Shown: positions 53,663 through 62,635, numbered from the stretch's first letter. The stretch: DNA of 64,000 bases from Variovorax paradoxus (GCF_030815975.1 NZ_JAUSXL010000002.1:4142501-4206500), one strand, 5' to 3'. Notes: generated by a model not told the origin, from the sequence alone. A program made the numbers and translations.

Positions 53663-54637
53663 ATGCGACGCAGAAACCTGACGCTGGCGGCCCTTGCGGC
53701 CGGCGGCTCGCTGGCCATGCTGCCGGGCACGGCAGCATGGAGCGCCGAAACCTATCCGGACAAGCCGCTGCGCCTGATCGTGGGCTTTGCGCCCGGCGGT
53801 GGCGCCGACGCGCTCACGCGCATCATCGCGGAGGGGCTGTCGAAGCAGCTCGGCCAGCAGGTGATCGTGGAGAACCGACCCGGCGCCGACGGCGTGCTGG
53901 CGGCGCAGGCCACCTCATCGGCCAAGCCGGACGGCTACACGCTGCTGATGGGCACCAACACTGCGATGGTGGCGGCGCCCACGCTGCGGCCGACGCCGCC
54001 CTACGACCCGTTCAAGGCCTTCACGCCGATCAGCTCGGCCGGGCAGTTCTCGATGTTCCTGGTGGTGCCGGCCAGCCTGCCGGTGAAGAGCGTGAACGAG
54101 CTGCTGGCCATGGTGGCCGCCAAGCCGGGCGCCTACAACTCGGCCTCGAGCAACAGCGCGTCGGAGCTGGCCATGCTGCAGCTGCTGGGCAACCGCAAGG
54201 TGGTCAACGCGCGCTACAAGGGCGACATGCAGGCCATGACCGACCTGCTGGGCGGCCAGATCCACATGATGTTCACCACCGGCACGCTGGCGCCGGGCTT
54301 CGTGAAGGAGGGGCGCATCCGCGCGCTGGTCACGCTGCTGCCGCAGCGCAGCGCCTTGCTGCCCGAGGTGCCCACGGGCGGCGAGCTCGGGCTGGGCAAG
54401 CTCACCATCACGCCGTGGGCCGGCTTCTTCGGGCCGCCGGGGCTGCCGCAGGCCATCACCGGCAAGCTCTCGCAGGAGCTGCAGAACACGCTCAAGCGGC
54501 CCGAGGTGCATGCGCAGCTGGTGCAGCAGGGCTTCGAGGGCTACGGCATGAGCCCCGCGAAGTTCGCCGAATTCTTCCGCGCGCAGTACGAGGCCTTCGG
54601 CGCGACCGTGCGGGAGCACAACGTCAAGTTCGAATAG
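53663..54637 (+). CDS. Bug-family (TctC-type) solute-binding protein 3
   Basis: The 324-aa receptor has a signal peptide (RRRNLTLAALAAGGSLAML, cut after AAWSA). It has the TctC markers LRLIVGFAPGGGADALTRI, VIVENRPGADGVLAA and SASSNSASELAML. It is more distant from receptors 1 and 2 than these are from each other. Its start at MRRRNLTL is preceded by GAAGGAG, and it follows the porin gene by 14 bp, so it is the last gene of the catabolic run. It binds a carboxylate of unknown identity. Confidence 0.92.
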   Translation: MRRRNLTLAALAAGGSLAMLPGTAAWSAETYPDKPLRLIVGFAPGGGADALTRIIAEGLSKQLGQQVIVENRPGADGVLAAQATSSAKPDGYTLLMGTNTAMVAAPTLRPTPPYDPFKAFTPISSAGQFSMFLVVPASLPVKSVNELLAMVAAKPGAYNSASSNSASELAMLQLLGNRKVVNARYKGDMQAMTDLLGGQIHMMFTTGTLAPGFVKEGRIRALVTLLPQRSALLPEVPTGGELGLGKLTITPWAGFFGPPGLPQAITGKLSQELQNTLKRPEVHAQLVQQGFEGYGMSPAKFAEFFRAQYEAFGATVREHNVKFE

Positions 54638-54653
54638 CCGCGGCTATCGCGGC

Positions 54654-55613
54654 TCAGAGTCCGATCGATGCCGCGTTGCGGCGCCAGAACGCCGCATCCG
54701 GGAACGCGCCCGCGCCGGCCGCGGCGTTGTCGGCCATGTGCTCGGCGCGGCTGGTGCCGGGAATCGTGCAGGTCACGGCCGGGTGGCTCAGCACGAACTT
54801 CAGCAGCACCTGCGCCCAGCTCGTGCAGCCGATCTCGCCGGCCCAGGCGGGCAGCGGCTTGCCGCGCAGCCGGCGCAAGAGGCCGCCGCCGCCCAACGGC
54901 ATGTTGACGATCACCGCCACGCCGCGCTCGGCCGCGAGCGGCAGCAGGCGCTGTTCGGCCTCGCGCGCGTCGAGCGAATAGTTGATCTGCAGGAAGTCGA
55001 GCTTCTCGGCGCGCAGCACCGCTTCCACCTCGCCATAGGCCGAGGCGGTGTAGTGCGTGATGCCGATGTAGCGCACGCGGCCCTTGTCCTTCCAGCCGCG
55101 CAGCGTGGCGAGGTGGGTCTTCCAGTCCATCAGGTTGTGCACCTGCATCAGGTCCATGCGCTGGGTGCGCAGCCGCGCGAACGACTGCTCCATCTGCGCG
55201 ATGCCGGCCTCGCGGCCCGAGGTCCAGACCTTGGTGGCGAGAAAGGCCTTGTTCTCGCGCGGCCTCGAGGCGGCGGCCAGCAGCTCGCCGGTGGTTTCCT
55301 CGGAGCGGCCGTACATCGGCGAGCTGTCGATCACCGTGCCGCCGGCGGCGAACAGGGCGTCGAGCACGCCGGGCAGGCGCTTGTATTCGTCGCTGCCGGG
55401 GCGCTGGTCGAAGCCGATCCAGGTGCCGCAGCCGACCACCGGCAAGGCTTCCTGCGTGGAGGGGATGGGGCGGGTGTTCATGGTCATCGAGGGCCTGCCT
55501 TGTTGCTGGGCGAAGGAGGGGAGCGCGGCACCGGCGCAGAGTGCGGCGCCGAGGCGCAGCAACCGGGCGCGGGTGAGGGCGGGGAGGTGGGGCTCGTTCG
55601 TGGAGGGCGTCAC
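54654..55613 (-). CDS. Exported aldo/keto reductase
   Basis: The 319-aa protein is an aldo/keto reductase barrel with the catalytic set visible: Asp and Tyr in TVIDSSPMYGRSE, Lys in FLATKVWTSG and His in MQVHNLMDW. A secretion-type leader (about residues 14-37, LLRLGAALCAGAALPSFAQ) precedes the barrel, unusual for the family. I chose the GTG start at 55613; an internal ATG at MTMNTRP would omit the leader. It is convergent with receptor 3. Confidence 0.82.
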   Translation of the reverse strand: MTPSTNEPHLPALTRARLLRLGAALCAGAALPSFAQQQGRPSMTMNTRPIPSTQEALPVVGCGTWIGFDQRPGSDEYKRLPGVLDALFAAGGTVIDSSPMYGRSEETTGELLAAASRPRENKAFLATKVWTSGREAGIAQMEQSFARLRTQRMDLMQVHNLMDWKTHLATLRGWKDKGRVRYIGITHYTASAYGEVEAVLRAEKLDFLQINYSLDAREAEQRLLPLAAERGVAVIVNMPLGGGGLLRRLRGKPLPAWAGEIGCTSWAQVLLKFVLSHPAVTCTIPGTSRAEHMADNAAAGAGAFPDAAFWRRNAASIGL

Positions 55614-55653
55614 GAACGAAATTCTGCGCCAGAGAAGGCTTTTTTCGGGGTGT

Positions 55654-55863
55654 GTGCACAGGCCACCGGGTACTCCCCTCCGCGAATGTCCCCCGCCTTC
55701 GGCTCCTCCTTTATTTCGCTGCGGGGAGCACCCGATGCCCTGTGCACCTGGGCACTCCGCTGGTGTACAGCCGATCAACGACGGCTCTGTGCAACGCTCC
55801 CGTCGATGGGGTGCCTTGCGCAGCGAAATCAAGGAGGAGCCCGAAGGGCGGGGGACATTCGCG
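55654..55863. repeat. Mosaic of inverted repeats (BIME-like extragenic element)
   Basis: A 43-45-bp inverted repeat has arms at 55681-55723 (starting CGCGAATGTCCCCCG) and 55819-55863 (ending GGGGGACATTCGCG), differing at a few positions. A second inverted pair, 55654-55678 against 55723-55747 (GTGCACAGG...TCCCC and GGGGAG...GTGCAC), overlaps it. So two palindromic units alternate, as in bacterial interspersed mosaic elements. No coding sequence is supported between the aldo/keto reductase and imuA. The stretch from 55614 to 56060 holds only repeats and the imuA promoter. Confidence 0.7.
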
Positions 55864-55889
55864 GAGCAAGGTGCCCCGTCGGCGGGAGC

Positions 55890-55949
55890 GCGCCCTGAAC
55901 AGCAGCGCCCTGAACAGCAGCGCCCCGAACAGCACCGCCCCAAAACAAG
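55890..55949. repeat. 15-bp tandem repeat, three good copies and one degenerate
   Basis: GCGCCCTGAACAGCA occurs at 55890-55904 and 55905-55919, then with one change at 55920-55934, and in a decayed form at 55935-55949. It lies between the palindromic element and imuA. Being a multiple of three, it makes a repetitive leucine-rich frame on the minus strand, but no start or domain supports a protein. Confidence 0.7.
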
Positions 55950-56060
55950 CGCCTGGCGCAGGTACCGCCCGCCGGCCTCGACGAGCATCGGCAGCTCGGA
56001 GAAGGCTGAGACACCGCTCCTTCCTCGGGTAATCGCTATTTGGTTGCGGCCCAGGAAATA

Positions 56061-56076
56061 CTGTATAAAAATACAG
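56061..56076. promoter_or_regulatory. LexA (SOS) box upstream of imuA
   Basis: CTGT-ATAAAAAT-ACAG matches the LexA consensus CTGT-N8-ACAG exactly. It ends 14 bases before the imuA ATG. LexA bound here would block the imuA-imuB-dnaE2 transcript until DNA damage. Confidence 0.85.
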
Positions 56077-56090
56077 TTAACACTCCAATT

Positions 56091-56897
56091 ATGGGCCTTC
56101 CTTTCCTCGACTCCTTTTCCGCTGCCGCAGGCCGTGGCGTCTGGCATGCCGACGAGCTTGGCCTGGCCGACGCACAGGTCGTCGCCACCGGCCACGCCGC
56201 GCTCGATGCGGAGCTGCCGGGCGGCGGCTGGCCGGTGGGCGCCATGACGGAGCTGCTGCAGACCGCGCCCCAAGCGCATGTCTGGCGGCTGCTGCTGCCC
56301 GCCCTGGCGCAGGCGGTGCAGGCGCGCGGCGGGCCGGTGGTGCTGGTCGGCGCGCCCTACGAGCCCTGCGGGCCGTCGCTCGCGGCGCAGGGGCTGCCGG
56401 TGGAAGCGCTGATGTGGGTCCGAAGCGAGGCGCCGGCCGCGCGGCTGTGGGCCTGCGAGCAGGCGCTGCGCTGCGCCGACGTGGCCGCCGTGCTGGCTTG
56501 GCTGCCGCAGGCCCGGGTGGGCGAGTTGCGGCGGCTGCAACTGGCGGCTGCCCAGCATGACGTGCTGCTTTTCGTGTGCCGGCCGGCATCGGCCGCGCAG
56601 GGGGCATCGCCGGCGCGGCTGCGTCTTCAGGTGGAAAGCTGCGAGGCCGATGGCTCGCAGATCGAATTGCGCATCCTGAAGCGCCGCGGCCCGCCGCTGG
56701 CCGCGCCGGTGATGCTGCCCGCGCGCAACGAGCGCATGAGCGCGCTGCTGGCCGCCGCCCGGCTGCGCCGCAAGCTGCGCCTGCAGCAGCAGGGAACGGT
56801 GCCGGTCGGCGAAGCGGCAGCGTCGGCCACGGTGGTGCACATCGACGCATGGAAGGGAGGCCCCAATGCACTGGATCGCATTGCAGTGGTCGCCTGA
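56091..56897 (+). CDS. imuA: ImuA, mutasome accessory protein
   Basis: The 268-aa protein is the RecA/SulA-like ImuA of the damage-inducible mutagenesis cassette. It needs ImuB and DnaE2 to permit error-prone copying past lesions. Recognisable parts are ALDAELPGGGWPVGAMTEL near the start, PVVLVGAPYEPCGPSLAAQG in the middle and LARLRLKLRLQQQG-like basic helix near the end (RLRRKLRLQQQ). I chose the ATG at 56091, 14 bases after the LexA box; an earlier in-frame start would lie inside it. It overlaps imuB by 32 nt. Confidence 0.9.
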   Translation: MGLPFLDSFSAAAGRGVWHADELGLADAQVVATGHAALDAELPGGGWPVGAMTELLQTAPQAHVWRLLLPALAQAVQARGGPVVLVGAPYEPCGPSLAAQGLPVEALMWVRSEAPAARLWACEQALRCADVAAVLAWLPQARVGELRRLQLAAAQHDVLLFVCRPASAAQGASPARLRLQVESCEADGSQIELRILKRRGPPLAAPVMLPARNERMSALLAAARLRRKLRLQQQGTVPVGEAAASATVVHIDAWKGGPNALDRIAVVA

Positions 56898-58215
56898 AAC
56901 CGATTCGCCCGAAGCGCCGACCCTGCCCACTCCCGAGGCGCTGGGCTGGTGGGCGCTGCACTACACACCGCACGTCGCCTGGCAGGACGAGGCGCTGATG
57001 CTCGAGGTTTCGGCCTGCGAGCGCCTGTGGGGCGGGCGGCTGCAGTTGATGCGCCAACTGCTGGCCGACAACCCGGCGCCGGACGTCCGCATGCTGGGTG
57101 CGCAGGGCGCCACGAGCCTGATCGCGCTGGCGCGGCTGCGCCTGTTCGAGCGCGACGAGAACCGGCCCAGGGACATTCCGGCCGGCCTGCCGCTGGAGAC
57201 GCTGACGGCTGCGCACAACCACCTCGACCTGCTCGCGCGCCTGGGCTGCCGCACCTGGGGCGAGGTGGCCGCCTTGCCGCGCGGCGGCCTCACGCGGCGT
57301 TTCGGCGCGGGCTTGCGCGAGGCCCTCGACATCGCCTGGGGCCTCTCCCCCGAAAGCCACAGCTGGCTCACGCTGCCCGACGTGTTCGAGCAGAAGCTGG
57401 AGCTGCCCGCGCTGGCCGAGACCGCGCCCGAGCTCATGTGGTCGGCCAACCGCCTGCTCACGGCGCTGCAGATCTGGCTGCGCGTGCGCCAGCGCGGCGC
57501 GTGTGCGCTCGAGCTGCAGTGGACGCTCGACCTCAAGCGCTTCAACGGCGTGAACCTGCCGCCGCACCAGCAGGTCACCGTGCGCACGGCCGAGCCCACG
57601 CAGGACATGGCGCACCTGCGCCGCCTGCTGTCCGAGAAGCTGGCCCTTGCCACGCTCGCTGCGCCCGCGAGCTGGCTGCGGCTGCGCACGCTCGAAACCG
57701 ATCCGTGGGCCGGCGCCAGCACCAGCTTCCTGCCCGAGGACAACCGCAAGGGCGACAAGCTGCACGAGATGGTCGAGCGGCTCAGCGTGCGGCTCGGCGC
57801 GCAGCAGGTGGTGGTGCCCGCGGCGCAGGCCGACCACCGGCCCGAGCACAAGCAGGCCTGGCGCCCCGCGCTGCAGCAGGACAAGGCGCCAACGGACAAG
57901 GTCCGCAAGCAAGCGAAGGCCGCGGCTTCGCAGCCCGATGCCATCTACCCGCCGTGGCTGCTGCCCGAACCGCTGCTGCTCGAAATGGAGGGCGAGCGCC
58001 CGTGCTACCGCGGCCCGCTGCGCAAGCTGGTCGGGCCACAGCGCGTCGAGGCGGGCTGGTGGGGCGGCAAGGAGGACGGCGGCCAGCCCGCGATGCGCGA
58101 CTACTACGTGGCGGAAAGCCCCGAGGCCGGCCTGGTGTGGATCTTTCGCGAGCGGCCCTCGGCGCGCTTTTCTCCGGGCGAAGTGCGTTGGTACCTGCAG
58201 GGGTTCTATGCCTGA
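56866..58215 (+). CDS. imuB: ImuB, catalytically inactive Y-family polymerase-like protein
   Basis: The 449-aa protein resembles Y-family polymerases but lacks their acids. The start ALQWSPETDS stands where active enzymes have the first Asp, and ALMLEVSACERLWGG replaces the SIDE motif. ImuB is known to act as a hub that binds the beta clamp, ImuA and DnaE2. The palm-to-finger region shows DLLARLGCRTWGEVAALPRGGLTRRFG, and the end (VRWYLQGFYA) is typical. It overlaps dnaE2 by eight bases, which implies co-translation. Confidence 0.92.
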   Translation: MHWIALQWSPETDSPEAPTLPTPEALGWWALHYTPHVAWQDEALMLEVSACERLWGGRLQLMRQLLADNPAPDVRMLGAQGATSLIALARLRLFERDENRPRDIPAGLPLETLTAAHNHLDLLARLGCRTWGEVAALPRGGLTRRFGAGLREALDIAWGLSPESHSWLTLPDVFEQKLELPALAETAPELMWSANRLLTALQIWLRVRQRGACALELQWTLDLKRFNGVNLPPHQQVTVRTAEPTQDMAHLRRLLSEKLALATLAAPASWLRLRTLETDPWAGASTSFLPEDNRKGDKLHEMVERLSVRLGAQQVVVPAAQADHRPEHKQAWRPALQQDKAPTDKVRKQAKAAASQPDAIYPPWLLPEPLLLEMEGERPCYRGPLRKLVGPQRVEAGWWGGKEDGGQPAMRDYYVAESPEAGLVWIFRERPSARFSPGEVRWYLQGFYA

Positions 58216-61200
58216 CCTGAGCGACAAGCAGCTGCGCGGGCGCAACTCGGCCAAGGTGCATGCGCTGCCGCGGCGGGAGCGGTCCAGCCAGAAGGTGCCA
58301 GCGCTGCCGCGCCTGCCCGACTATGCCGAGCTGCACTGCCTCACCAACTTCAGCTTCCAGCGCGGCGCATCGACACCCGAGGAGTTGGTCGAGCGTGCCT
58401 ACCAGCTCGGCTACACAGCCCTGGCCATCACCGACGAATGCTCGGTGGCGGGCATCGTGCGCGCGCATGTCTGCCTGCGCGAACTGCCGGCCAAGCTCGA
58501 CGAATACGAGCGCGAGCATCCCGACGAACCGTCAATCCCGCGCAACCCCGCTTTCCGGCTGCTGTTCGGCAGCGAGTTCCGCTTCGAGCGCTTCAGGCTG
58601 GTGGTGATCGCGAACGGCACCGAGGGCTGGGGCAACCTGTGCGAGTTCATCACCGCCGCGCGCAACACCGAGCTGCCCAAGGGCGAGTACCGCGTGAGCT
58701 GGGAGGCGAGCGACGTGGCCTCGCTGCAGGACTGCCAGGTTCTTTTCGTGCCGCACCGGGAGCCGGGCGGCGCCGTGGACGCGGCCACGCTGCATGAAGA
58801 CCTTCTGGCCGCCAGGGCGCTCTACGCAGGCAACCTGTGGCTGGCCGTGGAAATGCTCAACGAGCTCGACGACGACCTCTGGTTCATCTCGCTGATGCAG
58901 GCCGGCGAGCAGGCGGGCGTCCCGCTGGTGGCAGCCGGCGACGTGCACATGCATGCGCGTTCGAGCAAGCCGCTGCACGACGTGCTGACGGCTGTGCGCG
59001 AAGGCAGGACCGTGGCCGAATGCGGCTTTGCGCTGCAGTCGAATGCCGAGCGGCATCTGCGGCAGCGGGTGCGGTTGGCCGAGCTGTATCTGCCCCAGAT
59101 GCTGTCGAACACGCTGGTGGTGGCCGAACGCTGCCGGTTCGATCCCGAGGTGATCCGCGAGAACTACAAGTACCCGCTCGAAACCGTGGGAACCAGGGAG
59201 ACGCCGGCCGAGACGCTGGTGCGCAAGACGTGGGAGGGGGCGCAAGTGCGTTTTCCGGACGGCGTTCCCGACAAGGTGCGTGCGCAGGTGCAGAAGGAGC
59301 TCGCGCTGATCGTCGAGATGAAGTACGAGATGTTCTTCCTCACGGTGGAAGACATCGTGCGCTTTGCGCGTTCGCAGCACATCCTTTGCCAGGGGCGCGG
59401 CTCCTCGGCCAATTCGGCGGTCTGCTATTGCCTGGGCATCACCGCGATCAATCCCGAAAAAGGCCACCTGCTGTTCGAGCGCTTCCTGAGCCGCCATCGC
59501 CATGAGCCGCCCGACATCGACGTCGACTTCGAGCACCAGCGGCGCGAGGAGGTCATCCAGTACATCTACGAGAAGTACGGCCGCGATCGCGCCGCCATCG
59601 CGGCCGTCGTCATCTGCTACCGCGCACGCAGCGCCTTGCGCGACGTGGGCAAGGCCATGGGCATCGACGAGCGGCTGATCGACGAATTCGCCAAGGACCA
59701 CTACTGGTTCGACGACACCGTGCTGGGCGAGCAGTTGTTCAAGGCGGCCGCGCGCGTCGGCGTGGAGGAAGACGAACTCAAGCTGGTGCAATGGATCGAG
59801 ATGACGCGGCGGCTCAAGGGCTTTCCGCGCCACCTGAGCCAGCACGTGGGCGGCTTCGTGCTCACGCACACCAGGCTCACGCGGCTGGTGCCGGTCGAGA
59901 AGGCCTCCATGAAAGACCGCTCCGTCATCCAGTGGGAGAAGGACGACCTCGAAGCCATGGGCATGCTCAAGGTCGACGTGCTCGCGCTCGGCATGCTCAG
60001 CGCGATACGGCGCGGGCTCGACCACATGAACCGCTGGCGGAACTCGATGGTGGAAATGCACCACATCCCCAACGATGACCAGCAAGTGTTCGACATGATC
60101 TGCGATGCCGACACCATCGGCGTGTTCCAGATCGAGAGCCGGGCGCAGATGTCGATGCTGCCGCGCCTGAAGCCGCGCTGCTACGAAGACCTGGTGATCG
60201 AGGTCGCCATCGTGCGGCCCGGGCCCATCCAGGGCGGCATGGTGCATCCCTACCTCAAGCAGCGCGAGCGGGTGGCCAAGCGCTTGCCGATCCATTACGA
60301 GAAGGAAGAACTGAAGCCCGCGCTGGAGCGCACGCTGGGCATTCCGATCTTCCAGGAGCAGGTGATGCAGATCGCGATGATCGCGGCCAAGTTCACGGCC
60401 GACGAGGCCGACCAGCTGCGCCGCGCCATGGCGGCATGGAAGCGCAAGGGCGGCCTCGAGAAGTTCCACGACAAGCTCGTGAAGGGCATGACCGACAACC
60501 ACTACAAGGCCGAGTTCGCCGAGGCCATCTTCAAGCAGATCCTCGGCTTCGGCGACTACGGCTTTCCCGAAAGCCACGCCGCGAGCTTTGCGCTGCTGGT
60601 CACCGTGAGCAGCTGGCTCAAGAACTACGAGCCCGCCTGCTTCCTTGCGGCGCTGCTCGACTCGCAGCCCATGGGCTTCTACAGCCCTTCGCAGCTGGTG
60701 CAGGACGCGCGAAGGCATGGCGTCGAAGTGCGGCCGGTCGATGTCACGTGCAGCGACATGGACACCACGCTCGAAGCCCGCGCCCCCGATGCGCCGCGCA
60801 TGCCCACGGGCACCGATGCGCGCTACGCCGATCGCCTCGGCAACGAGAACCAGCCCGCGGTGCGGCTCGGCCTGAACCGCATTTCGAGCCTCAGCAAGGA
60901 GGGCGCCAAGCGCCTGCTCGAAGCGCGCGCGCAAGCACCCTTCACCAGCACCGAAGACCTCGCGCTGCGCGCCGAGCTCGACGGCAAGGACATGGCCGCG
61001 CTGGCCGCGGCCGATGCGCTGATGTCGCTCTCGGGCCATCGGCGCCAGCAGGTGTGGGACGCCACCGCGCAGCACCGCTCGCCGGCCCTGCTCAAGGGCG
61101 TGCCGATCAACGAACAGGTGCTGCTGCTGCCCGCGGCGCCCGAGGGCGAGGAGATCGTCGGCGACTACGCCGCGCTCGGCCTCACGCTGCGCCGCCATCC

Positions 61201-61576
61201 GCTCGCGCTGCTGCGCCCGCGCCTCGCGCGCATGAAGCTCATGAGCGCGGAGCAGCTGCGTGCGCTGCCCAGCGGCCAGACCGTGCGCGCCTGCGGCATC
61301 GTCAAGGGCCGCCAGCGCCCGGGAACCGCCAACGGCACCATCTTTGTCACGCTCGAGGACGAGACCGGAAACGTCAACGTGATCGTCTGGAGCCATGTGA
61401 TCGAGGCCTGGCGCGAGCCGCTGCTCAAGTCGCACCTGCTCGCGGTGCAGGGCACCTGGCAGCGCGACGACGACAGCGGCGGCAAGGTGCAGCACCTGAT
61501 CGCCACCGGCTTCAAGGACCTGACGCCGCTCATGGGCCGGCTGGCGCAGAGCAACACCAGCCGCGACTTCCATTGA
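58208..61576 (+). CDS. dnaE2: Error-prone DNA polymerase III alpha-like subunit DnaE2
   Basis: The 1122-aa polymerase is the ImuC/DnaE2 type. It has an N-terminal PHP domain (LHCLTNFSFQRGASTPEEL, ALAITDECSVAGIVRAH). The polymerase core has the catalytic acids in PPDIDVDFEHQRREEVIQ, with the signature QGRGSSANSAVCYCLG. A thumb/fingers part GDYGFPESHAASFALLV follows, then a C-terminal OB domain (FVTLEDETGNVNVIVWSHV). The first 35 residues are a basic, variable leader. It carries out lesion bypass with induced mutation. It shares the LexA box of imuA. Confidence 0.97.
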   Translation: MPDLSDKQLRGRNSAKVHALPRRERSSQKVPALPRLPDYAELHCLTNFSFQRGASTPEELVERAYQLGYTALAITDECSVAGIVRAHVCLRELPAKLDEYEREHPDEPSIPRNPAFRLLFGSEFRFERFRLVVIANGTEGWGNLCEFITAARNTELPKGEYRVSWEASDVASLQDCQVLFVPHREPGGAVDAATLHEDLLAARALYAGNLWLAVEMLNELDDDLWFISLMQAGEQAGVPLVAAGDVHMHARSSKPLHDVLTAVREGRTVAECGFALQSNAERHLRQRVRLAELYLPQMLSNTLVVAERCRFDPEVIRENYKYPLETVGTRETPAETLVRKTWEGAQVRFPDGVPDKVRAQVQKELALIVEMKYEMFFLTVEDIVRFARSQHILCQGRGSSANSAVCYCLGITAINPEKGHLLFERFLSRHRHEPPDIDVDFEHQRREEVIQYIYEKYGRDRAAIAAVVICYRARSALRDVGKAMGIDERLIDEFAKDHYWFDDTVLGEQLFKAAARVGVEEDELKLVQWIEMTRRLKGFPRHLSQHVGGFVLTHTRLTRLVPVEKASMKDRSVIQWEKDDLEAMGMLKVDVLALGMLSAIRRGLDHMNRWRNSMVEMHHIPNDDQQVFDMICDADTIGVFQIESRAQMSMLPRLKPRCYEDLVIEVAIVRPGPIQGGMVHPYLKQRERVAKRLPIHYEKEELKPALERTLGIPIFQEQVMQIAMIAAKFTADEADQLRRAMAAWKRKGGLEKFHDKLVKGMTDNHYKAEFAEAIFKQILGFGDYGFPESHAASFALLVTVSSWLKNYEPACFLAALLDSQPMGFYSPSQLVQDARRHGVEVRPVDVTCSDMDTTLEARAPDAPRMPTGTDARYADRLGNENQPAVRLGLNRISSLSKEGAKRLLEARAQAPFTSTEDLALRAELDGKDMAALAAADALMSLSGHRRQQVWDATAQHRSPALLKGVPINEQVLLLPAAPEGEEIVGDYAALGLTLRRHPLALLRPRLARMKLMSAEQLRALPSGQTVRACGIVKGRQRPGTANGTIFVTLEDETGNVNVIVWSHVIEAWREPLLKSHLLAVQGTWQRDDDSGGKVQHLIATGFKDLTPLMGRLAQSNTSRDFH

Positions 61577-61645
61577 TGGCATCGAATGCAACCGATCGTT
61601 CAATGTCTCGCGCACACCACGACTTTTCGCTAACCTGTTTCCTCC

Positions 61646-62590
61646 ATGTCCGCACTCGCCCTTGCTCCCATCGTTGTCGCGCATATAGGCCCGCCGCCGC
61701 CCGCGCCCGACGTGCCCATACCCGTGCCGCCGCCACCGCCGCCCGGTCCCCCGCCCGAAGGCGATCCGCCGCCGGTCGAGCCGCCGTTCACCGACCCCGG
61801 CTTTCCGCCGCCCGTGATCGATCCTCCGCCGCCCATGCAAAAGGCTGGCGAGGTGCCGTTCGGAAAGCTGCATGCGCGGCGGCTGCGCGAGATCTACCGT
61901 TCGGCGGGCTGGCCCTGCTGCGATGCCATCGAGGTCGAGCTGCTCGCGGGCGGGTTCCTCGAACGCCTGCGCACGCCGCATGGCCACGAGACCCTGCGCG
62001 TGACCGATGCCGGCATTGCGCGCATTGCCACCACGCTCACCATCAACCGCGCGGCGCTCTCGCCGCATGAGGCGCTGGTCGAGCGCGTGGCGCGCGAGAT
62101 GACGCGCGGCGGCCGCATTGCCTGGCGCGGCCTCGGCCTGCGGGCGCGCCTGCCGCCGCTCGAAGAGGGCGGCAAGCCGCGCTGGTGCATCGCGAGGCCC
62201 GACGTGTTCTCGATCCGGAACACCAGCGTCGAGGCGTATGCGCATCCCGTCGTGCACGAGGTGAAGGTGAGCCGCGCCGATCTGCTGGGCGACCTGCGCA
62301 AGCCCGACAAGCGCGCGGCCTATCTCGAGCTGGGCGGCGAATGCTGGTACGTGCTGGGCAACGATGCGCGCGGCCGCTGCATCGCATCGCCCGACGAAAT
62401 TCCGCCCGAGTGCGGCGTGCTCGTGCTCGAAGGCGAACGGCTGGTGGTGGCGCGCGCCGCCGTGCACCGCGCCTTCGATCGCATTCCGTTCGGCGTATGG
62501 CTCGCGCTGGCCAAGGCCCAGCCCATCGCGGGCTTCGACGACGATGCGCAGGACATGCTCGGCGAGCCTGGAGCGGACGACAGCGCCTAG
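61646..62590 (+). CDS. MmcB-like putative PD-(D/E)XK nuclease with proline-rich N terminus
   Basis: The 314-aa protein opens with a proline-rich segment (about residues 15-62, poly-P runs such as PVPPPPPPGPPPEGD). A winged-helix-like part follows (LREIYRSAGWPCCDAIEVELLAGGF). From about residue 195 comes a nuclease-like core with VVHEVKVSRADLLGDLRKPDKRAAY and IPPECGVLVLEGERLVV. That pattern, E-V-K-x-S-R-x-D and P-E-x-CG, recalls MmcB, the LexA-controlled mitomycin-C repair protein of Caulobacter. It follows dnaE2 by 69 bp and may be read from the same SOS transcript. The family call is by memory of motifs, not by search. Confidence 0.6.
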   Translation: MSALALAPIVVAHIGPPPPAPDVPIPVPPPPPPGPPPEGDPPPVEPPFTDPGFPPPVIDPPPPMQKAGEVPFGKLHARRLREIYRSAGWPCCDAIEVELLAGGFLERLRTPHGHETLRVTDAGIARIATTLTINRAALSPHEALVERVAREMTRGGRIAWRGLGLRARLPPLEEGGKPRWCIARPDVFSIRNTSVEAYAHPVVHEVKVSRADLLGDLRKPDKRAAYLELGGECWYVLGNDARGRCIASPDEIPPECGVLVLEGERLVVARAAVHRAFDRIPFGVWLALAKAQPIAGFDDDAQDMLGEPGADDSA

Positions 62591-62635
62591 GCAAGCCGGC
62601 GTCCTGCACCACGCCAGCCTCTTCTCTCTTTCTGC

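Noticed and set aside
55711..55935. Repetitive ALLFR-type peptide on the minus strand, looking like a pentapeptide repeat protein
   Set aside because: It comes from the 15-bp tandem repeat read in frame. It has too few repeats, and no start signal or conserved flank.
58532..62467. 1311-codon open frame antisense to dnaE2 and the MmcB-like gene
   Set aside because: It is the complement of well-conserved polymerase codons, with biased His/Arg/Leu composition and no recognisable motif.
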